DNA of 64,000 nt from SCGC-AAA076-P13 sp964613455 (GCA_964613455.1 CAZTGS010000004.1:1-64000), one strand, 5' to 3'. Shown: positions 33,083 through 41,415, counted from the stretch's first letter. A program made the numbers and translations. The notes: generated by a model not told the origin, from the letters alone.

Positions 33083-34351
33083 TTGAATACTTCAACTAAC
33101 AAAACATTTACAAAAAATGTAAAGTCCTGGATTGCTTATGATGTTGGTAATTCAGCTTTTGCTACAACTGTAGTCGCTGGATTTTTTCCTGTTTTCTACC
33201 TTCAATATTGGGCCATCGATAGTGGTATTGATATGGCACAAGCTACCGTATATAAATCTTGGGCATTAGCACTTTGCAACACCCTTGTATTATTTACAGC
33301 ACCATTAATTGGAGCTATAACAGATATAAATAATTCAACAAAAAAATCTCTTGTTTTTTTTACTGTTGTTGCAGCCTTTTTTGTCTCTTTACTTTCAACT
33401 CTAAATTCAGGCTCATGGATATATGCATTAGCCTTCTTTTGTATAGCTAATTATTGTTTTTCTGTTGCCCAAATACCTTATGATAAAATTCTAACCAAGA
33501 TTACGTCTGAGGATAAATTATCAATAGTCTCCAACCAAGGCTACGCTTGGGGTTACTTGGGTGGTGGGTTTCTATTTTTAGTTAACGCCAGCATGTTTTT
33601 ATTTTGGGAGAAAATAGGTTTAAATTCATCCGAAGATGCTATAAAAATTTCATTTTTAATGGTCTCTATTTGGTGGTGTATCTTTACGTTACCAATTCAA
33701 AAGAATTTTTTAGAAAAAGTAAAACCATATAAAAAAACCTTACTAGTAAGAGATGCATTTAAAAATATAGTTCATACCATCAAATCAATATCAAGGTATA
33801 AGAATGCATCTATATTTCTCTTAGCTTTCTTTTTATATATAGATGGCGCCCATACTGTTATTTATCTTGCAGCTGACTTTGCACTCAATGTAAATCTAAA
33901 AGCTACAGATGTAATTCCAGCATTGATCTTGGTTCAGTTTGTAGCTTTTCCAGCAACACTTTTATGGGGGTTTATTGCCGATAAATATGGAGATAAGTTA
34001 GTTTTATATATTACTATTGTTTCCTACATTTTTATTATTGGGTTTAGTACAACACTATCATCCGCTTTGGAGTTTTATATTATGGCTGCCATGGTAGGTA
34101 GTGTGCAAGGCGGCATACAAGGAAGTTCAAGAGGTTTATTTGGTAAATTAATTCCTGAAGAGAAAGCAGGTGAATTTTTCGGTCTATATAACGTTCTCGG
34201 AAGAGCTGGTGCAATCTTTGGTCCTTTAATTGTTGGAACATTGTTAACAATATATGGGGATGTAAGAATTGCTTTATTCCCATTAATAATTTTATTTATT
34301 CTCGGAGGACTTCTCTTAATGAAAGTTAAAGTTAATAATGAAACTTTTTAG
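33083..34351 (+). CDS. MFS transporter, UMF1/Atg22-like
   Basis: This 422-residue protein has about 12 membrane spans. The start NVKSWIAYDVGNSAFATTVVAGFFPVF is typical of the UMF1 (Atg22-like) branch of the major facilitator superfamily. VAQIPYDKIL, GYAWGYLGGGFLF and the late GSVQGGIQGSSRGLFGKLIP also fit. Substrate unknown; relatives in fungi export amino acids from the vacuole. The start is TTG at 33083 with no clear ribosome-binding site; no ATG precedes the first helix. Its end overlaps the next small gene by 14 nt. Confidence 0.85.
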   Translation: MNTSTNKTFTKNVKSWIAYDVGNSAFATTVVAGFFPVFYLQYWAIDSGIDMAQATVYKSWALALCNTLVLFTAPLIGAITDINNSTKKSLVFFTVVAAFFVSLLSTLNSGSWIYALAFFCIANYCFSVAQIPYDKILTKITSEDKLSIVSNQGYAWGYLGGGFLFLVNASMFLFWEKIGLNSSEDAIKISFLMVSIWWCIFTLPIQKNFLEKVKPYKKTLLVRDAFKNIVHTIKSISRYKNASIFLLAFFLYIDGAHTVIYLAADFALNVNLKATDVIPALILVQFVAFPATLLWGFIADKYGDKLVLYITIVSYIFIIGFSTTLSSALEFYIMAAMVGSVQGGIQGSSRGLFGKLIPEEKAGEFFGLYNVLGRAGAIFGPLIVGTLLTIYGDVRIALFPLIILFILGGLLLMKVKVNNETF

Positions 34352-34529
34352 TAAAGAATCAATAATTTTTTATAGTATTTTAGGAGCAATAACTGGTTTA
34401 TTTTTGGCTCCTTTTATAAGAAGCCTAATGGATTTATCTACCCCACTAGAGTTATTAATAACCACTTCGATTATTATTCCAATATATATTCTTGCAAAAA
34501 GAATTTTAATAAAATTTATTATTAAATAA
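34338..34529 (+). CDS. small two-span membrane protein downstream of the MFS gene
   Basis: This 63-residue protein starts MKLFSKESIIFYSILGA, with two hydrophobic segments (about 8-28 and 38-60) and a basic C-terminus KRILIKFIIK. No family recognised. The ATG lies inside the 3' end of the MFS gene (14-nt overlap), suggesting coupled expression. A role as a small partner of the transporter is only a guess. It abuts the convergent glycerophosphodiesterase gene with no spacer. Confidence 0.6.
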   Translation: MKLFSKESIIFYSILGAITGLFLAPFIRSLMDLSTPLELLITTSIIIPIYILAKRILIKFIIK

Positions 34530-35261
34530 CTAGCTCTCTAATAATTTAAAAAGTGATTTTGGCTTATCTGTAATTATTCCATCTACATTTAAATCGATTA
34601 GCTTTTCAAAAGTTTTAATGTCATTAATTGTCCAGACCATTATTTTTAGATTTTTACTGTGAATAAAATTAATAAATCTTTTAGTAACTACCTTAATACC
34701 ATACCAATACATAGGAACTTGCAGGCAATCTCCTGATATTTCTTTTTTATAAAGACCAAAACTAGATAACAAAAGCTTAATAACTTCCATTGGACCCATC
34801 GATAAACAAATCTCAGGATAATCAGAATTTACCTGTTTCAATCTCTCACTATTAAAGCTAGCAATACAAACCCTATGCGTAGCATTATTTTCCTTTATTA
34901 CCTTTAATGCAGGTTTTGCAACTAAATCAGTTTTAAGATCGATCTGAAAATATAAATCTGGAAATAAATTTAATACACTTTCAAGTGTTGGTATGTGGTG
35001 ATTATCAAATAGTTTTAGTTCGTCTATCTCAGAAGAGCTCAGGGAGCTAAAGATAATATCACTGCCTAACAACCTTTTAATAGATTCATCATGAAATATA
35101 TAAGGAATGCCATCAGCTGAAACCTGAACATCAGTTTCAATAAATTTACAGCCTATAGATTGAGAATAGGTAAATGACTCAATTGTGTTTTCAAAGGATT
35201 CAAGTGATCCGCCTCTATGTGCAAGTACTGCCATCCCTGAATAGTCTAGATAAGTCTTCAT
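34530..35261 (-). CDS. glycerophosphodiester phosphodiesterase
   Basis: This 243-residue GDPD-family TIM barrel begins LAHRGGSLESFENTIESF, which holds the catalytic HR and metal ligands. CKFIETDVQVSADG and YIFHDE follow, with the late LNVDGIITDKP. It splits glycerophosphodiesters to glycerol-3-phosphate and an alcohol. There is no signal peptide, so it is a cytosolic UgpQ-like form. The length is normal. It would free phosphate and glycerol from lipid head groups taken up or recycled, consistent with the phosphorus theme. Confidence 0.92.
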   Translation of the reverse strand: MKTYLDYSGMAVLAHRGGSLESFENTIESFTYSQSIGCKFIETDVQVSADGIPYIFHDESIKRLLGSDIIFSSLSSSEIDELKLFDNHHIPTLESVLNLFPDLYFQIDLKTDLVAKPALKVIKENNATHRVCIASFNSERLKQVNSDYPEICLSMGPMEVIKLLLSSFGLYKKEISGDCLQVPMYWYGIKVVTKRFINFIHSKNLKIMVWTINDIKTFEKLIDLNVDGIITDKPKSLFKLLES

Positions 35262-35326
35262 GGGTCGTTATTGTATACATTATTGAGGTAAAATGAATCT
35301 TATCCAATTTAGAACTTTAAAAATTT

Positions 35327-36436
35327 GTGAATAAATTTGACTCTATAAGACCCTATAAAGACCATGAGGTTAATGAGGTATTAAAAAACCTTTGTCGCAA
35401 TAAGGAGTTAATAAAAGTTCTTTTAGCATCAAACAAATATCCCTTTATCGCAAAACTACCTTTATCTAAAAAGATTATTTCATTAATTCTTATCAATAAA
35501 GTAAAAAATATCTCATCTATATCTGAGTATCAAAATATATTTGAAGGCATTGTTTCCAATGTTGTAGATAACTCAATTGATAAATTTACTGTATCTGGTC
35601 TAGAAAACTTAAATAAAAATAAGTCTTATTTATTTATATCAAATCATAGAGATATAACTTTAGATTCAGCATTACTAAACCTCACACTTCATAGAAATAA
35701 TTTTAAAACAACTAACAATGCTGTTGGCAACAATCTAATGAATGAAAAATGGGCATCAGATTTAATGAGGCTTAATAAAAGTTTTATTATTGATAGGAGT
35801 GATAAATCAAAAAAAGATATTTATAAAAGCCTTCATTTGGCTTCTGAATTTATATTCAATTGTATTTCCAATGAAAATGAATCCATATGGATTGCTCAAA
35901 AACAAGGAAGGTCTAAAGACGGTCTAGACTATACAGATCCATCAGTTCTTAAGATGATTCATTTAAATTCGCGTAAAACTTCGAAAGTTCATGAGTACTT
36001 TAATGAGCTTTCAGTCATACCAGTTTCAATTTCATATGAAAAAGATCCAAATGATCTCTTGAAAGCAAAGGAGCTATACCTAACTTCTCTAAATAATGTT
36101 TATGAAAAAGAACCAAGAGAGGATTTGCAGAGCATTGCAGATGGAATTTCTGGACAGAAAGGGAATGTTCATTTGTCTATAGGATCTGAAATCAACTTTA
36201 TTAATGATAGCTATGAAGATGCTGCCATTGAAATTACAAATAAAATTAAGTTTTTGTATAAGATTCATGCAACAAATGAAGCAGCCTGTATTATGCAGGG
36301 AATTCCTATAAAGCAATCAGAATTTGCTGATGAAGATATAGATCTAGCTATGGAGTATTTAAAAGAAAGAATGCATATCATTCAAGACGACATGCAGCCC
36401 TTCTTTTTAAATCAATATAGCAATCCAGTTTTATAG
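35327..36436 (+). CDS. glycerolipid-type acyltransferase (PlsC/PlsB-like)
   Basis: This 369-residue protein has the acyltransferase boxes: NHRDITLD (H-x4-D, block I), IAQKQGRSKDG (block III-like, normally EGTRS) and LSVIPVSISYE (block IV). About 90 residues precede block I and about 130 follow block IV, longer than simple PlsC. The substrate may be a glycerol- or lyso-lipid, but this is not readable. The start is GTG at 35327; no ATG fits. It ends 6 nt inside the convergent amt gene. Confidence 0.78.
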   Translation: MNKFDSIRPYKDHEVNEVLKNLCRNKELIKVLLASNKYPFIAKLPLSKKIISLILINKVKNISSISEYQNIFEGIVSNVVDNSIDKFTVSGLENLNKNKSYLFISNHRDITLDSALLNLTLHRNNFKTTNNAVGNNLMNEKWASDLMRLNKSFIIDRSDKSKKDIYKSLHLASEFIFNCISNENESIWIAQKQGRSKDGLDYTDPSVLKMIHLNSRKTSKVHEYFNELSVIPVSISYEKDPNDLLKAKELYLTSLNNVYEKEPREDLQSIADGISGQKGNVHLSIGSEINFINDSYEDAAIEITNKIKFLYKIHATNEAACIMQGIPIKQSEFADEDIDLAMEYLKERMHIIQDDMQPFFLNQYSNPVL

Positions 36437-37711
36437 GCTATAGCCTTGTTCGTTATGCTCACTCATATCTAGTCCTATTTCTTCATCTTCGAGAGAAACT
36501 CTAATCTCTGTAAATATATTTATTACTTTCAAAGTAATAAATGTAGCAATTGCTGTCCATGAACAAATTATAAATATGCCATAAATCTGAATTTTGAGTT
36601 GTGCTATTACACCATCTTCAGAAATTCCAGCAGATCCAGATCCCAAGAATCCATCTGGGCTTCCAACAAAACAAAGCATAATAATTCCAAGCATTCCGCC
36701 AACACCATGAACTGGGAATACGTCTAAGGAATCGTCAATTTTAAAGTAAGATTTAAGAATCTGAGTAGCATAAAAGCAAACAATACCAGCCATAAATCCT
36801 ATTAACATTGCTCCGGCCGGACCGACTGTTCCAGAAGCTGGAGTAATAGTGGCTAAACCAGCCACCATTCCAGTAGCTATTCCAATAATCGTTGATCTTC
36901 CTGATTTAATCCATTCAATAGCCATCCAGGTCAAAGCTCCTGCAGCAGCACTAATATGAGTAACGAGCATAGCCATTCCAGCAGATCCGTCTGCAGCAAC
37001 AGCACTTCCTGCATTAAAGCCAAACCAACCAACCCATAGCATTGAAGCGCCAATCATAACCATAGTTCTATTGTGAGGAGGCATTGGAGATTTCATAAAG
37101 TTATTTCTTTGTCCCAGATAAATAGCTGTAACCAAAGCGCCAACTCCACATGTAGCATGAACGACTAGTCCTCCAGCAAAGTCAATAACTCCCATATCTG
37201 CTAGATAACCTCCACCCCAAACCATATGGCATGCTGGTAAATACACTAAAGTGAACCAAATCACAGAAAAGAGGCACATAGCACCAAATTTCATTCGCTC
37301 AGCAAAGGCGCCAACAACTAAAGCGGGAGTAATAATTGCAAATGTCATTTGGAAGGTAATAAAAACAGTTTCAGGCAAAGTTCCACTTAAAGAATCTCTG
37401 CCAACACCGTTAAGAAATAGGGCGCTAAGGTCTCCAATAAATAATCCATCTCCCTTAAAGGCTAAACTGTATCCATAAATAACCCAGCAAATAGATATCA
37501 AGCATGCTATTGCAAAACATTGCATTAGAACTGAGAGTACATTTTTTGATCTTACAAGACCGCCATAAAAAAGGGCGAGTCCGGGTAGTGTCATAAATAG
37601 TACTAGTGCAGTAGCTGTAAGTATCCATGATGTATCACCTGAATTTAACTCACTTGCATATGCCTGAGGAATAAAAAATAAGAATCCACACAATAAAAAT
37701 TTAAATAACAT
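36431..37711 (-). CDS. amt: ammonium transporter (Amt family)
   Basis: This 426-residue channel has 11 expected spans and a cleavable signal (MLFKFLLCGFLFFIPQAYA). Family blocks include LALFYGGLVRSKN, FAERMKFGAM, DFAGGLVVHATCGVGAL and a late VFPVHGVGGMLG with the pore histidines. I chose ATG 37711, preceded by AGGGA at a good distance. An upstream in-frame ATG at 37747 overlaps the -12 element of a sigma-54 promoter, so it cannot start the protein from that promoter. NtrC-type control is likely. A second amt with glnK lies upstream. Confidence 0.93.
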   Translation of the reverse strand: MLFKFLLCGFLFFIPQAYASELNSGDTSWILTATALVLFMTLPGLALFYGGLVRSKNVLSVLMQCFAIACLISICWVIYGYSLAFKGDGLFIGDLSALFLNGVGRDSLSGTLPETVFITFQMTFAIITPALVVGAFAERMKFGAMCLFSVIWFTLVYLPACHMVWGGGYLADMGVIDFAGGLVVHATCGVGALVTAIYLGQRNNFMKSPMPPHNRTMVMIGASMLWVGWFGFNAGSAVAADGSAGMAMLVTHISAAAGALTWMAIEWIKSGRSTIIGIATGMVAGLATITPASGTVGPAGAMLIGFMAGIVCFYATQILKSYFKIDDSLDVFPVHGVGGMLGIIMLCFVGSPDGFLGSGSAGISEDGVIAQLKIQIYGIFIICSWTAIATFITLKVINIFTEIRVSLEDEEIGLDMSEHNEQGYSL

Positions 37712-37746
37712 AATATTTTTCCCTAATAGTTGTTTGTTTATATACA

Positions 37747-37763
37747 TGCAATTTATATGCCAA
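37747..37763 (-). promoter_or_regulatory. sigma-54 (-24/-12) promoter of amt
   Basis: On the minus strand the site reads TTGGCATATAAATTGCA. GG and GC are separated by exactly 10 nt, as required by RpoN (consensus TGGCAC-N5-TTGCA). It lies about 36 bp before the chosen amt start. A GGTGCA, one half of an NtrC site, occurs about 60 bp upstream at 37821-37826. The second half is not clear. Confidence 0.8.
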
Positions 37764-37836
37764 AAAAAGTAGTAAAAAATTGGATTATATGAGTTAAAAC
37801 GATATTAATTATTCAAAAAAGGTGCAAACAAAACAA

Positions 37837-38019
37837 TTAACAATCAGGATCTTTAAAAGGTTCTCTGAGCTCAGGGAATTCGCTGAGGTATCTTCTTATA
37901 ATATGAATATTCTTATTATCCTTTATTAGTTCTTGAAAAAGTTCTTGTAAAGGTAAGATATTTGAGATCGAGATATCTCTTTTGATTTCAGCTACAACTT
38001 CATCGATTAAATTTTTCAT
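37837..38019 (-). CDS. 60-residue hypothetical protein between the two amt genes
   Basis: The protein starts MKNLIDEVVAEIKRDISI. It looks all-helical and charged, and ends LREPFKDPDC. The longer frame from 38112 runs through the G-rich terminator hairpin, so I use the internal ATG. No ribosome-binding site is visible; AATATAATG just before the start suggests a near-leaderless transcript or no translation at all. No family recognised. It lies after the tandem terminators of the amt-glnK unit and before the sigma-54 promoter of the other amt. Confidence 0.45.
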   Translation of the reverse strand: MKNLIDEVVAEIKRDISISNILPLQELFQELIKDNKNIHIIRRYLSEFPELREPFKDPDC

Positions 38020-38039
38020 TATATTATTTACTATAAAAA

Positions 38040-38081
38040 AAAGAGCTGCTTTAAAATATGGGGGGGGGAGAAGCAGCTCTT
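38040..38081 (-). terminator. second of two tandem terminators, with C9 loop
   Basis: Arms of 12 bp (AAAGAGCTGCTT and its complement) enclose a loop holding nine consecutive C on the transcribed strand (G9 at 38060-38068). A long T run follows on the minus strand. It lies about 90 nt after the amt stop at 38168, just beyond another hairpin with almost the same stem. Confidence 0.85.
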
Positions 38082-38095
38082 TTAGTTTAAAAAAG

Positions 38096-38132
38096 AAAGA
38101 GCTGTTTAACATTAGGGGGTAAACAGCTCTTT
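38096..38132 (-). terminator. first of two tandem terminators after amt
   Basis: A perfect 13-bp stem (AAAGAGCTGTTTA, 38096-38108, with 38120-38132) surrounds an 11-nt loop containing five C on the transcribed strand. CTTTCTTTTTT follows it. It sits 36 nt past the amt stop and should end the OMP-glnK-amt transcript. Confidence 0.87.
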
Positions 38133-38167
38133 CGGTCTTTATAGATCACGCACACGTAATCTACAAA

Positions 38168-39406
38168 TTAAAATTCTGGATAAGCTTCAACTCCTATCTC
38201 AGAAACATCTAATCCAGCATATTGTTCTTCGTCAGTTGCTCGTATTGGCATAAAGCTATTTATTACAGATATTGCAATGAAACTCGCAATGAATGTAAAA
38301 CCAGCAATAGAAATTACACCTAATGCTTGCATACCAAACGAAGCATCAGAAGTTAACGGTACGACCATTACGCCAAGAATTCCAACAATACCATGGGCTG
38401 AAATTGCTCCAACAGGATCATCTAACTTCAAATTTTTATCAAAGAATAAGATTGATAAATAGACCAAAGCACCACCTGCAGATCCTATCAAAACAGCAGC
38501 TCCGGCAGAAGGGGCACTTGGTCCTGCTGTTATAGCTACTAGTCCTGCTATTGCACCATTCATGGCCATAGTTACATCCATTTTTCCGGTCATAACTAGA
38601 CTCATTAATATTGCCGCAACTACACCACCACAAGCGGCCATATTTGTATTCATAAATACTTGACTAACTGCTATTGCAGCTGCTTCGTTGCTTACTATTA
38701 ATTCAGATCCACCATTAAAACCAAACCAACCTAGCCATAGAATCCAAACACCTAATGCAGCCATTGGAATGTTTGATCCTGGCATTGGCAAGGATGTTCC
38801 ATCAGGGGAATATTTACCTTTTCTTGGCCCAAGAACCATTACTACAGCTAAAGCTGCAGCAGCACCACAAAGATGAACTGTTCCGGATCCTGCATAATCT
38901 GAATATCCCATTGAGCTTAAGAAACCACCACCCCAGTTCCAATAACCTTGGATAGGATAGATAACTCCAGTTAGGACAATTGCGAACAAGAAGAACGGTA
39001 ATAACTTCATTCTTCCTGCTACCGCACCAGAAACTATAGACATTGCTGTTGCAACAAACACTACTTGGAAAAAGAAATCAGCTTGTTGTGAATAATCCAT
39101 TCCATAAGGCATTCCAATATCCTCATTAGCTAATGAGGTCGACAGTCCAAACGAGTTAGTTCCTAAAATTGACGGCAAATAACCTTCAATTATAGTTGAA
39201 GCTGGGTACATAATTACAAAGCCACAGGCTAAGTACATAATACAGGCTATTGAGTATAGCCCGATGTTTTTAGTTACAATTTCAGATACGTCTTTCTTTT
39301 GAACAAGTCCTGCTTCTAGCATGGTAAAACCAGCTGCCATAAACATTACTAGAGCTCCAGCCATTACGGCATAAAACGTATCTAAAGCAAATGCTATTTC
39401 TTCCAT
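38168..39406 (-). CDS. amt: ammonium transporter (Amt family), linked to glnK
   Basis: This 412-residue channel has no signal peptide. Family blocks are FTMLEAGLVQKKD, AGRMKLLPF, GTVHLCGAAAALAV, LWLGWFGFNGGSEL and GAISAHGIVGILG, with the central pore His. It is only distantly similar to the amt at 36431, so the two are not a recent duplication. An AAGGAG ribosome-binding site lies just before the ATG. It follows glnK by 10 nt. GlnK is expected to block the channel when nitrogen is ample. Both are downstream of the sigma-54 promoter at 40418. Confidence 0.93.
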   Translation of the reverse strand: MEEIAFALDTFYAVMAGALVMFMAAGFTMLEAGLVQKKDVSEIVTKNIGLYSIACIMYLACGFVIMYPASTIIEGYLPSILGTNSFGLSTSLANEDIGMPYGMDYSQQADFFFQVVFVATAMSIVSGAVAGRMKLLPFFLFAIVLTGVIYPIQGYWNWGGGFLSSMGYSDYAGSGTVHLCGAAAALAVVMVLGPRKGKYSPDGTSLPMPGSNIPMAALGVWILWLGWFGFNGGSELIVSNEAAAIAVSQVFMNTNMAACGGVVAAILMSLVMTGKMDVTMAMNGAIAGLVAITAGPSAPSAGAAVLIGSAGGALVYLSILFFDKNLKLDDPVGAISAHGIVGILGVMVVPLTSDASFGMQALGVISIAGFTFIASFIAISVINSFMPIRATDEEQYAGLDVSEIGVEAYPEF

Positions 39407-39416
39407 TTTTTACTCC

Positions 39417-39755
39417 TTATATTGCTTCAGAACCAGTTTCACCGGTTCTGATTCTGACGACTTCATCGACAGTGGTTATAAATAATTTTCCATCACCAAT
39501 TTTCCCTGTTTGGGCGGTTGTAGTAATAGTTTCTTTTACTAATTCAACTTGTGAATCATCAACAAGAATTTCAAGTTTTACTTTTGGTAATGTGTCTACA
39601 GAATATTCAGATCCTCTGTACATTTCTGTATGTCCTTTTTGTCTTCCATATCCTTTAACTTCAGTGATAGTGAGACCTTCTACTCCAGCTGCAACTAAAG
39701 CCTCTCTAACTTCTTGAAGTTTAAAAGGCTTAATGATTGATGTTATTAATTTCAT
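39417..39755 (-). CDS. glnK: PII nitrogen regulatory protein GlnK
   Basis: This 112-residue trimeric signalling protein begins KLITSIIKPFKLQEVREAL. The T-loop is GHTEMYRGSEYSVDTLPK, with the uridylylation site Tyr51. The B-loop ends GKIGDGKLF, and the C-loop has VVRIRTGETG. The length and all signatures are normal for PII. Linkage to amt identifies it as GlnK rather than GlnB. It senses 2-oxoglutarate and ADP/ATP and gates the Amt channel. It lies 20 nt downstream of an outer-membrane protein gene in the same unit. Confidence 0.96.
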   Translation of the reverse strand: MKLITSIIKPFKLQEVREALVAAGVEGLTITEVKGYGRQKGHTEMYRGSEYSVDTLPKVKLEILVDDSQVELVKETITTTAQTGKIGDGKLFITTVDEVVRIRTGETGSEAI

Positions 39756-39775
39756 AATAGGGGATTATTTAGAAA

Positions 39776-40369
39776 TTAAAGACTTGCTGATACTGAGAAT
39801 ACAAATGCGTCTTCATCTGCACCATATCCATCATCAGAAAAATCTGAGTAAGCTAGACCGCAATCGTATGAGCCGCATGAGAAGCCATAAGAGATCCCAA
39901 AATTATCACCATAATCATCATATTCGCCATATGAGAATCCAAAGTCACCCAAAGCATATGAGATTTCAGTATAATCAGGGGCTGAATCTTGACCTAAAGC
40001 AAATGTAAGACCCAAGTCACCCATTGATAACCCAATAACAACTTCTTCAAAATCTAAACCAGTGTTATTTTCAGGATAGTCAAAAGCTACGTAACCTAAA
40101 TCAACTCCAACTCCGCCAACTTCAAAACCATAGCCAAAGTAGTAATCTAATTCACTTCCAGCGCCATCATTAAAGTTCACATTTGAACCCCAAATACCAG
40201 CATAGAATCCACTTTCTGCTGCATAGTCAAAACCACCAGACATTGCAGGTCCATCGGTTTGTGTCATTCCTCTCCAGATGTAGTCTGAAGCAAAGCTAAC
40301 ATTCGCACTAACAGATGCAAAAGATGGTAAAGACACCAACAACCCAACCATTAATAATAATTTTTTCAT
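39776..40369 (-). CDS. outer-membrane protein of the TIGR02001 type, first in the glnK-amt operon
   Basis: This 197-residue protein starts MKKLLLMVGLLVSLPSFAS (signal peptide). A barrel beginning VSFASDYIWRGMTQTDGPAMSGGFDY is the hallmark of the TIGR02001 (gcw_chp) family. Acidic, Gly- and Tyr-rich strands with Asp-Tyr repeats follow, and AFVFSVSASL closes the barrel. The ATG at 40369 has AAAGGAG upstream; the frame from 40429 would start inside the sigma-54 promoter. Placement under the same promoter as glnK and amt suggests a role in uptake of nitrogen compounds across the outer membrane. That role is inferred from the operon. Confidence 0.82.
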   Translation of the reverse strand: MKKLLLMVGLLVSLPSFASVSANVSFASDYIWRGMTQTDGPAMSGGFDYAAESGFYAGIWGSNVNFNDGAGSELDYYFGYGFEVGGVGVDLGYVAFDYPENNTGLDFEEVVIGLSMGDLGLTFALGQDSAPDYTEISYALGDFGFSYGEYDDYGDNFGISYGFSCGSYDCGLAYSDFSDDGYGADEDAFVFSVSASL

Positions 40370-40417
40370 TTTTTTCTCCTTTGTTATGAAAAATAATCTA
40401 TGTTCACTTATACCTAA

Positions 40418-40434
40418 TGCAATTTTCATGCCAA
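40418..40434 (-). promoter_or_regulatory. sigma-54 (-24/-12) promoter of the OMP-glnK-amt operon
   Basis: The minus strand reads TTGGCATGAAAATTGCA, a near-consensus RpoN site with 10 nt between GG and GC. The start point would lie near 40407, giving a leader of about 38 nt with AAAGGAG before the ATG at 40369. No complete NtrC palindrome was found in the 66 bp up to the divergent gene. Confidence 0.87.
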
Positions 40435-40500
40435 AAATATTTTTTGACGTTAAATATTTAATTATTGTTATAATTAAGTGAAATTTTTAAAGGAAATATT

Positions 40501-41271
40501 ATGGATTTAAGTAACAATGTGGCTTTAGTAACTGGTGGAGCTTCTGGACTTGGAAGAGGAGCAGTTGAGCATTTTGTTAAGAATGGAGCTAAAGTAGCCA
40601 TTCTTGATATTAATGATGATAAGGCTAAAGAAGTTGTTGAGCTTTTAGGTGAAGATAATGTTACTTACTTTAATACCAATGTAATGGAAGAGGAGTCTGT
40701 TCAAAATGCTATAGCAGGAATAAAAGAGACTTTTGGAAAACTTAATTTCGTTGTTAATTGTGCAGGCACAGGATACGGAGCTAGGATTCTTGGAAGAAAA
40801 GGGCCGCACCCCTTAGATATTTTTAAATTTATAATTGATCTCAATCTTGTTGGTACATTTAATGTAATGAGATTAGGTGCAGAGTTAATAGACAAAAATG
40901 AACCTGATGAAAAAGGAGAAAGGGGTGTGATTATAAATACTGCATCTATAGCAGGTTATGAAGGGCAGATTGGTCAAGCTGCTTACAGCGCTTCCAAGGC
41001 AGGGGTCATTGGGCTAACGTTAACAGCTGCAAGGGACTTGGCTAGACATAACATTAGAGTTTGTACAATTGCTCCAGGAATATTTGATACTCCTTTGATG
41101 AGTCTTGCTGCAGATGAAAGTAAAGAAACACTCTTAGCTTCTACGCAGTTTCCACATAGATTTGGCGATGTAAATGAGTTTGCTCAACTAGCTGAACATA
41201 TCATTAATAACACCTATCTAAATGGAGAGACTATTAGATTAGACTCTGCAATGAGAATGGGGGCCAAGTAG
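40501..41271 (+). CDS. short-chain dehydrogenase, 3-hydroxyacyl-CoA dehydrogenase type II-like
   Basis: This 256-residue classical SDR has the cofactor motif TGGASGLGRG, Asp in ILDIND (NAD preference), NCAGTG, the active-site Ser in NTASIAGYEG, and Tyr/Lys in AAYSASKAG. TIAPGIFDTPLM and the overall order match the HSD17B10-like bacterial hydroxyacyl-CoA dehydrogenases. It probably oxidises 3-hydroxyacyl-CoA in beta-oxidation. A strong AAAGGA lies before the ATG. It is divergent from the sigma-54 nitrogen operon and is a separate transcript. Confidence 0.88.
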   Translation: MDLSNNVALVTGGASGLGRGAVEHFVKNGAKVAILDINDDKAKEVVELLGEDNVTYFNTNVMEEESVQNAIAGIKETFGKLNFVVNCAGTGYGARILGRKGPHPLDIFKFIIDLNLVGTFNVMRLGAELIDKNEPDEKGERGVIINTASIAGYEGQIGQAAYSASKAGVIGLTLTAARDLARHNIRVCTIAPGIFDTPLMSLAADESKETLLASTQFPHRFGDVNEFAQLAEHIINNTYLNGETIRLDSAMRMGAK

Positions 41272-41279
41272 ACTAGATA

Positions 41280-41414
41280 TTATTGACCTGCAACCCAATA
41301 GGTCATAGCAATCACAGCAACAGTAACGAGTACTAAGATAACTTTAGTATCTGATTTGCTATTCTCATTTGCTTCTGTAGATTCGTAGTATTTTTCAAAT
41401 TCATCTTTATTCAT
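41280..41414 (-). CDS. 44-residue single-span membrane protein downstream of the AcuI-like gene
   Basis: The ORF starts MNKDEFEKYYESTEANENSK, an acidic cytosolic head, followed by a span VILVLVTVAVIAMTYWVAG near the C-terminus. The ATG lies 1 nt after the stop of the AcuI-like gene on the same strand (TAATATG), a coupled arrangement. No family is known to me. It resembles the other tail-anchored microproteins of this window in size and layout. Confidence 0.6.
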   Translation of the reverse strand: MNKDEFEKYYESTEANENSKSDTKVILVLVTVAVIAMTYWVAGQ

Positions 41415-41415
41415 A

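Noticed and set aside
37712..37747. Upstream start of amt at 37747
   Set aside because: The ATG overlaps the -12 box of the sigma-54 promoter and lacks a ribosome-binding site.
37821..37826. NtrC binding site upstream of amt
   Set aside because: Only one half site (GGTGCA) is present; the other half does not match.
38020..38112. Ninety-one-residue version of the 60-residue ORF
   Set aside because: The added residues are read through a terminator hairpin and its C9 loop. The coding stretch more plausibly begins at 38019.
38277..38955. Several frames on the plus strand inside the amt gene at 38168-39406
   Set aside because: They are mirror frames of a strongly coding gene and show no domain, signal or ribosome-binding site.
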